A stretch of 64,000 bases of DNA from Kingdonia uniflora. Its lineage: Eukaryota; Streptophyta; Magnoliopsida; Ranunculales; Circaeasteraceae. The notes below the pieces were generated by a model. It was not told the DNA's origin, ran no database searches, and worked only from the letters and a program-made list of their open reading frames with translations. This document shows positions 57,859-64,000 of this stretch, in pieces; the first letter of the stretch is position 1, and every line of letters begins with the position of its first letter. The stretch is taken from positions 496,001-560,000 of the forward strand of contig JACGCM010001161.1 of the NCBI GenBank assembly GCA_014058105.1, written 5' to 3'. Made by a program: the position numbers and the translations under genes.

Positions 57859-58360
57859 TGTTATCATACCCAGAATAAAGTGGAGGGAACAAATAGCAGC
57901 AAATGGTTGAAAGTAGAAATAATTATCAGAAGTAGAAAATCAGAGGGTTGGGCATTCTCTAGGTTTTCAGAGTGTAAACAGAGTTTTTGTTGTATTTTCT
58001 ATTTTGTTCAAAAGCTGCTGTATGAAACTTTACCTTTTGGTTTTGCACATTTTCAAACAATGTCATCCAGACCTGAATACTGATATCAAACATACTTGAC
58101 TGGGACAGGCTTTGTATTCCTTCCAAAGCCTTGTAAACCATAGTTCAAAATCTACAACGAAAACTACATCTCTAGCATTGCAAGGGGGGTCCTTTTACAC
58201 TGTTATATTCATCTCAAAATTTTAAAAATTTTAAACTTACTAATCATTTCAAGCATTATCAAAAATCCCTGATTTTACGACCAAAAAGAGTAAAAGTTTG
58301 AAGAGAAGTTTTTGGTGAAATTCTTAAAGTACAGGGACCTATCTAAAATAGTAATTATTT
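57859..58360. other. 3' region of the first BPC-like copy
   Basis: Presumed 3' UTR. No sequence encoding the cysteine-rich BPC C-terminus was found on the plus strand in any frame. It leads directly into the leader of the second copy. Confidence 0.5.
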
Positions 58361-58399
58361 TATAGAAGAAAGGAAGAGAAAAAGAGCAGCTCAAAACTT

Positions 58400-61300
58400 T
58401 CAACTCTCTTGGAACTATTTCAACTGTCCAAAGCTCTTATCCCTTCTCTCTCTCTCTCTCTCTCACTTGAAGATTTCTAAGGTAAACTTCAATCTCTCTC
58501 TGTTTGATCTTCACTTATTTCCATGAAATCTCAAACTTATCTCATCTATGATAGATTTACTATTTGATTTGATTTGAATTCATGGGGTTTGCCGTCTGAT
58601 TTTGGATCTGTTCTACTAGAACTTAATTAGACAGTAATTAAAGCCCAGACTGTTTGTTGATGTCCTTTGCTTGAATGTAGTTCTGATTGATCGATATATA
58701 TCTCCGTTTGAGTTGTAGTATGTAGTGAGTTCTGGGTTTTGCCGATCCCCAAAAAACAAGATTAAGAACTATGTGTTGGCGATAAAATAGTGCAATTCGA
58801 CTATTTGGGGGAGATTTTGTTTAGCTTTAAGACATTGGGAGCATGAGCAATTATTGATTATGATTAGATATGTGCAAAATGAGAACATAAGAAATGTGGT
58901 GTTATTGTTAAGGTGAACATACTAGTTTCAAAGCCATTTACTGTGAGTATGTAAATCATATCTAGTTAAAGAAAATACTGAAGGTGGAAAACAACATTTG
59001 ATGGGATGCATTGGAGAGAGCATGTATCAAGAGCTCTCTCTCTCTCTCTCTAGAGTAGTGTTTTCAGCTTGTACTGGTCGGAGATGGAGATGGAGAGGGA
59101 AGGAGTGGTTGTTTGCTTAATGATGTGAATGCGTGTCTAACAACACCGTACTTAATTCCTATGGTGCTGACTTAGCAGTCTTGCCTGCAGCTAAAATAAG
59201 ATACACCTGAACTAGTACACCAGGCCAATCACCCAACTCCATTAAGCATACAGCTCCGAAAGTCTGTAACCTGATTATCAAGCCTTCACCTTGTAGACAT
59301 AAACGTCGGAGCTGAACCTCAAGAAAGTAGTGAATAGCTAGGCGTTGTCACTTGTCAGAACACACGAACGCTATCTTTTGTGAGGTTGTGGGGTGTGACC
59401 ACTTAGGATATCCTAGTCAAACCCCCAAATCGGTGAATAAGGTGGGTTTGTTGCACCTGGTATTAGCAGATAGAGATGAGTGAGTGTGTTACGAAGGCTC
59501 TAGAAATTTTGGAAAGGATGCCATCTTATGGTGTGCGACCACTTAAAGACATCATAGTCAAAAACCCCAAATCGGTGAACAAGGTGGGTATGTGGCACCC
59601 AAAGTAGTCAATGCGTGTTGCGATGCGAATGCGACCATGGCTAGCAATATTCAATAAGGATATTGCGACCGCAATGTGACATGCTACGATTTGCTGCGAT
59701 ACATTAGGTGAAATACTGCATATACTGATGTATGCATCCACTAAATGTATAATAATTAATCGTATATGGGTATCTTTATTTCGTATTTAAGAAATATAGA
59801 TGATATTAGTTGGGTTTGGGTTTTAAGTTTTATAAAGATTTAATATATTTGAGTTATGGGTTTTTGTATGAGTTTCCTTGAATGATTTTTGAATATTGTG
59901 ATTGATCTCATATGAGTTATCACAATCGAGGTTCTAGTTTTATATATATTTTGCAATCAAGTTTTGAGGATTACAAAATCTTACTCGATGTTGGAGTTTA
60001 ATTTATCGCAAGCCTTTGCAGCAGACTTTGTAACGCATCATGTGTTGCGACACAAATGCGCCACTGTGTATCAGAGGTGTTGTGAGTTGTGTTGCATTGC
60101 GCCTAAGTATAGCAACAGTCGCATCAGTAGCAATTGCGTTCGCAACACTCGCATCAGACTACCTTGGTGGTATCTAGTATTAGCAGATAGAGATGAGTGA
60201 AACACTTAAAAAAGGAAATTTCATAAACAAACCAGATGTGATGTGTGAATGAGATGAATGAATTGGATGGTAGCTTTACAGAGTTCAAGGTGCTTTAGAT
60301 ATTGTTTTTTGGTTATGTATTCAATAATCTTTCTTGATGTCTTTCCTTTGGGGTTGTCTAGAATTTGTACAGCAGACTCCTTAAAAAGATACTCTTTGTA
60401 ATTTTTGTTGTTGTTATTGGGACTCCTTAGAATGAACTTATCCTAAGATTTTTTTTCACAACTCACCCCTACCAGAGTGTCATAGGCTCAAAGTACATAT
60501 GCTTTATCAACCTCTCTTTCATGCCTGCCTCTAAAATTGTTTGAGATTTCTTGGCTGAACGGGAGATATGTGGGTTTCTCTCATTGTCTGACTTGGATAT
60601 TAGATAGTCTTGGATTTTTGTTTCAAGGGATATGTGTATGATTGGAATGTTGATTACTTATTAATAATTCTGAAAATGCTAATGCTAGAGAGTTTATATT
60701 GGCATGTCTTTCCTTTTGATAGTTATAAACTCTCAAAGCAATCTCTTTCTATCAACTCGTTCTACTCCTTTATCTGCTACTCATCTAACCTTTGACCGGT
60801 CGTTTGAGTATGGTGTTCGAAATTCCTATCTAATTTTTTTTTATTTGTTTGAAAAAACTCCGTAGGAAAATTTTGTTTGATGAACATAAGTTTCAAGCAA
60901 TTGATCTTAGTGTTATTTTTATAGACTGCGTTTTAGCTAGGGTTGTACAGAGAAACCCGCCAACCCGAAAATCGACCCGGACCGATTCGGTTTGGTTCGA
61001 TTTTATCAATAAGTCGGTTCGGTTCCAGTTCAGAAAACATAGACCCGATTATAGTCGGGTCGGCTTTGGTTTTCAATCTGGATAAACCGGTTAGGCCCGA
61101 ATCGAATTTAAATCACAAATCTAGGAGACCTTCTCTCATTACATCTGGAATCTCTCTCATGGAACTCTCCCTCTCAAATCTTGGATGCATCCAAACCCTG
61201 GAAACACCCAATTTCATGCAACATCCAATCCAAAAAATCACCCATTTTTGCAACCCTATGGAACAATCAATGCCCGACCCGTCATTTTCGATCTACAACA

Positions 61301-63487
61301 ATCAATTGCAAACCCAAACTACAATTGTTTTAATTCGCAAAGCTTCTGGGGTAACAACAATGGTGGATTCGACAAGTTGTAGAAACCATTGGTGACAGTG
61401 GAAAATATTGGTATGGTAACTTGAACCTCTATGTTGATGTTTGCCTTCGGTGGTGGTATTGGAGGTGAGGAAAGCTTACATAAAGAAGTCACTGTTTTGA
61501 GTTCTTTGTTGGATCTTGGCTGTGGATTGATTATGAAACATTAAAAAATTTGGGGTTATAGTTTTGATTAAAAAGATTTAGAGGAAGCCAAAACCTGAGT
61601 TCTGGCCCCGGATTGACCCAACCATTTCGGTTCGGGTTTGGTTCAAGGTCAGTTCGGGTCCGGTTTTAAATTTTGGAAACCCGTTTCGTTTCTTCCGGGT
61701 TGGATTAGTTTGGGGCCAAAACCCGGGCCGATCTGACCTGTGTACAAGTTTTAGCTATCAAGTTTTATATGTATTTCATGGGTTGAGCTTGATCGAGATT
61801 ATGGTTTGCATTCTGGTTGGACTTCTCAGATTTAAGTATATTTCGTGGGTTAAGCCTGAGACAATTAAAAATATTGTATGATATACGTGACAATACTGTG
61901 ATAACATTCTCTTAAATAGTGGGAACATGCTAAAAGAAGCTATCTTTGTTATATTGGAAATATATCAAGGTTCAGGAATAAGTTTTGACTAGTACTACCC
62001 GTGGCTCGCCACGATGAATACGTCGACGCGCCTTTGGCGCTACAAAATTTGTCCCTTAACGCGCATGCGGCGCTAAAACTCAATACAAAATATTTTAGTT
62101 TACACCCGATGTACATAATTATGTACGGCGAGCTTTTAACAATAATAAAGCACTACAGTAATGGCATTATATTACAACACACAATGCTACTGTGGTCATC
62201 ATACTATACGACTAATCTAACTTTTGTATTGAAAAGATTCCATCGAAGGGGATGGAGAAATCCTTCATTATGTTTGAGTTCCCGTGAATCTCTTGATTTT
62301 GTAAAGAGTTAAGCAAAGTGTTAATGAGACTGCGGACTTGAATTTTGCCATGGTTGAGTTGAGTTTGGACATTTTGATATTTAATTTGATCACTTTTAAG
62401 GTGAAATAAATATCAGATTATGAATATGTGGAATTTGGAAAACCTAAATTAAAGGAGCACCTTCTAAAAGTATAATTACTGAAAAACAAAAAGAACAATA
62501 TTAATTGTAGTGCAAATGCAAGTCATTGTATTAAATTGGAAAATTGAAATAATATAATAGGAACCCTAATTCGTACCTTTCAAGAGACGTATAGGAAAAT
62601 AAATCAGCAACGATAAGAGAGAGAGATAGAGAATATCTTGAAAACGTTGATGGAGAGAGGTTAGATTGAGAAGGAGTGTAGTGTTTGAGGGAAAGAAACG
62701 CGGTAGAGAGGGAGAGTTATGAGAGATGCGGGTTTTAGAATTTTGGAATGACTAAGTCACCCTATCTCTTTGTGTTGTGAAATACATTCTTTAAGGGTAA
62801 ACTTGTCCTCTCTTGTGGGAAGTTGTCCAGTGATAAAAAACACCGTTCTTGGATGTATAATCGATGTTCTTAAGGCCATGGTAGAAATTTATTATGCGCT
62901 TTTCCTTTTGGGTTTATTGGAGTAAAAACCCCTTTGTTTGTTTGAATAGTATTTTGTTTGTTCAACTTCCTTTTAAGGGATTTTTGTTTGGCTTTCACTT
63001 TGTCATTTGTTTTCCGCCTAGAAACCGTTGCTGATTAAAAGCATCTCTCTGTTTAGTAAAAATGTTATTTTATTTGTCATAGAAGAAGACGAATAATTCA
63101 GGGTACTTTTTACCCATTGATTTGTACTTGTATATAAAAAGGGTTATGCATTGCATACACCTTAAAATTTGAAATTTTAGAAACACTGCATCTTACAACA
63201 CAATCTATAGAAATAGGGTTTGCCTAGTATATAGTAACTAGTAAATTCTCTAGGAAAAACAGTTACTAATACGTTGCTTTTTCCTACTATTTTATTTTGT
63301 AGACAGAAACAATTTCTTGCCTGAGAAACTGCATTAAAGCTGAACCAACTGGATTTCAAGCTTAGTGCCGAGGCACATAACTAATCCTAAGCATTAAAGC
63401 AAAAAGTAGGCGTGCAAAATGGATGGTAGTTCGCATCGTGAGAATGGGAGATATAAACAGGAGCAAAACAGAGGGTTATACACTCAG
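58400..63487 (+). CDS. Second BPC-like gene, 5' part only
   Basis: Tandem duplicate of the preceding gene, cut by the window end. A CT-rich leader (about 58400-58481, with (CT)n at 58446-58464) ends in CTAAG and GTAAAC. The leader intron runs to the acceptor TTTTGTAG at 63302. The next exon, 63303-63487, has its ATG at 63419 and encodes MDGSSHRENGRYKQEQNRGL... for 23 codons before a donor GTATGA. This exon corresponds to exon 1 of the first copy without the internal duplication. The coiled-coil and DNA-binding exons lie outside the window, so whether it is complete is unknown. The 4.8-kb leader intron has collected several transposons. Confidence 0.75.
59391..60200. repeat. Direct repeat, second copy interrupted by a TIR insertion
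   Basis: The block with GACCACTTA, CCCCAAATCGGTGAA and AAGGTGGGT at 59396-59450 recurs at 59530-59590. Its continuation GTATTAGCAGATAGAGATGAG at 59461-59480 recurs only at 60176-60197. The second copy is thus split by about 560 bp whose ends are inverted: CAAAGTAGTCAATGCG left, CAAGGTAGTCTGATGCG as reverse complement of the right. The insert is rich in GCGAATGCG and TTGCGAC motifs. Its target duplication is unclear. Confidence 0.65.
60931..61757. mobile_element. hAT-like MITE
   Basis: Direct repeat TTTTAGCTA (8 or 9 bp counted) at 60931-60939 and 61749-61757 flanks about 810 bp. Ends: left GGGTTGTACAGAG, right as reverse complement CTTGTACACAGG. Both ends run into CCCGAAAATCGACCCGGACC-type sequence. 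The left end matches the right end of the element at 33567-34723. A 150-codon frame at 60943-61395 has no domain and probably is not a gene. Confidence 0.75.
61989..62850 (-). mobile_element. Helitron 3' end (element on the minus strand)
   Basis: Read on the minus strand, a hairpin CGTGG-CGAG-CCACG (62000-62013) is followed 11 bases later by CTAG and host T (ending at 61989), the diagnostic Helitron 3' terminus. The body would run to higher coordinates. Its start (TC after a host A) was not found, so the right limit given is only a guess. GC-rich blocks with GACGCGCC and AACGCGCATGCGG at 62020-62080 belong to it. No Rep/helicase gene is visible, so it would be non-autonomous. Confidence 0.6.
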
Positions 63488-64000
63488 GTATGAATAAGCT
63501 GTCTTTCGAGATTATATTCGGTTTTGATCCCTTAATTATTTCATCTTATTTGCTTAACCTCTTACTATAATAAATATTTCTGCAACTAATTACATTCTGT
63601 TATGGACCTTAATTAGCTCCATTTTCAACAAAAAAAGGGAGAAGGAAATAACGTCTACAGAAAAAATATTCATTTTAGACAACTAAAAGCAATGACAATG
63701 CAGTTTCCACTGAAGTTGTTTTAAGCTCCGGACCTCATCTTAGTCCACCTTTTTGTTTTAATTTGAAATGTATGCTCAGGTTAGTGTTATGATTTACATC
63801 GCTCAATATTCATAGATATTGTCTATAGATACGGGAATATTGTGTTTATCGATATCCAATTTCTTCCTTTTTTACCAAATATCATAAAAGATGGGGAGAT
63901 CTATCAATATTTAAGAAAAAAACCTTTGAAGTCCTGGACATATAGTTGAATGCCATGATATCCCGATCCAACGATTTTTTCTTTTCTTGTAAAGCTAGCT
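63488..64000 (+). other. Intron of the second BPC-like gene, to window end
   Basis: Sequence after the donor at 63487. Some phrases (for example GACCTCATCT near 63730) resemble the corresponding intron of the first copy near 57285, consistent with tandem duplication. No exon seen before the window ends. Confidence 0.5.

Noticed and set aside
60943..61395. 150-codon plus-strand frame
   Set aside because: Lies entirely inside a hAT-like MITE and shows no domain.

Overview
The window is nuclear DNA of a flowering plant, most likely a eudicot. It carries spliced housekeeping genes with GT-AG introns and plant-type families: plant arginine decarboxylase, a BBR/BPC (BASIC PENTACYSTEINE) family, plant complex I B22, vacuolar ATPase subunit c and UFD1. 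Between and inside these genes lies a dense, partly nested load of plant transposons. No bacterial operons, CRISPR arrays, rRNA genes or intact tRNA genes were seen. I cannot name the species.

Layout. 0.4-2.5 kb: NDUFB9/CIB22-like complex I gene (+, five exons). 3.0-8.8 kb: decayed Ty1/copia element with unequal LTRs and a 5-bp target duplication, followed by three 95-bp tandem repeats and a 1.3-kb long-TIR DNA element. 11.0-16.1 kb: UFD1 (-, nine coding exons) with a hAT-like MITE in one intron. 16.4-21.5 kb: no recognised gene; a possible Helitron end, a MULE-like element with 9-bp target duplication enclosing an LTR-like segment, and a Tourist-like MITE. 21.5-24.3 kb: arginine decarboxylase (-, uninterrupted coding exon, spliced 5' leader). 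24.4-31.2 kb: no recognised gene; a SINE-like unit and simple repeats. 31.2-38.4 kb: V-ATPase subunit c (-, three exons) whose 6.6-kb second intron holds tandem repeats, a tRNA-like insertion and a LINE remnant split by a hAT-like element. 39.8-40.5 kb: probable solo LTR. 41.8-46.5 kb: 5'-truncated LINE whose 5' part is an antisense Ty3/gypsy gag fragment, both inside one 18-20 bp target duplication. 46.5-52.8 kb: PIF/Harbinger-like element with transposase, Myb/NAM-associated-type gene and a plant mobile domain (PMD) gene. 53-58 kb: BPC-like gene encoding only the N-terminal and coiled-coil parts. 58.4 kb to the window end: second, tandem BPC-like copy, its leader intron loaded with MITEs and a Helitron end; it runs out of the window.

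The host genes show no sign of acting together; they look like ordinary neighbours. The most interesting unit is the 46.5-52.8 kb element. Each of its three genes has a palindrome, AACACCGCGCGGTGTT or a one-mismatch copy, 117-137 bp upstream of its start, with nearby half-sites. This suggests that the PMD gene is an integral, co-regulated cargo of the transposon. All three of its genes are now broken by stop codons or frameshifts.
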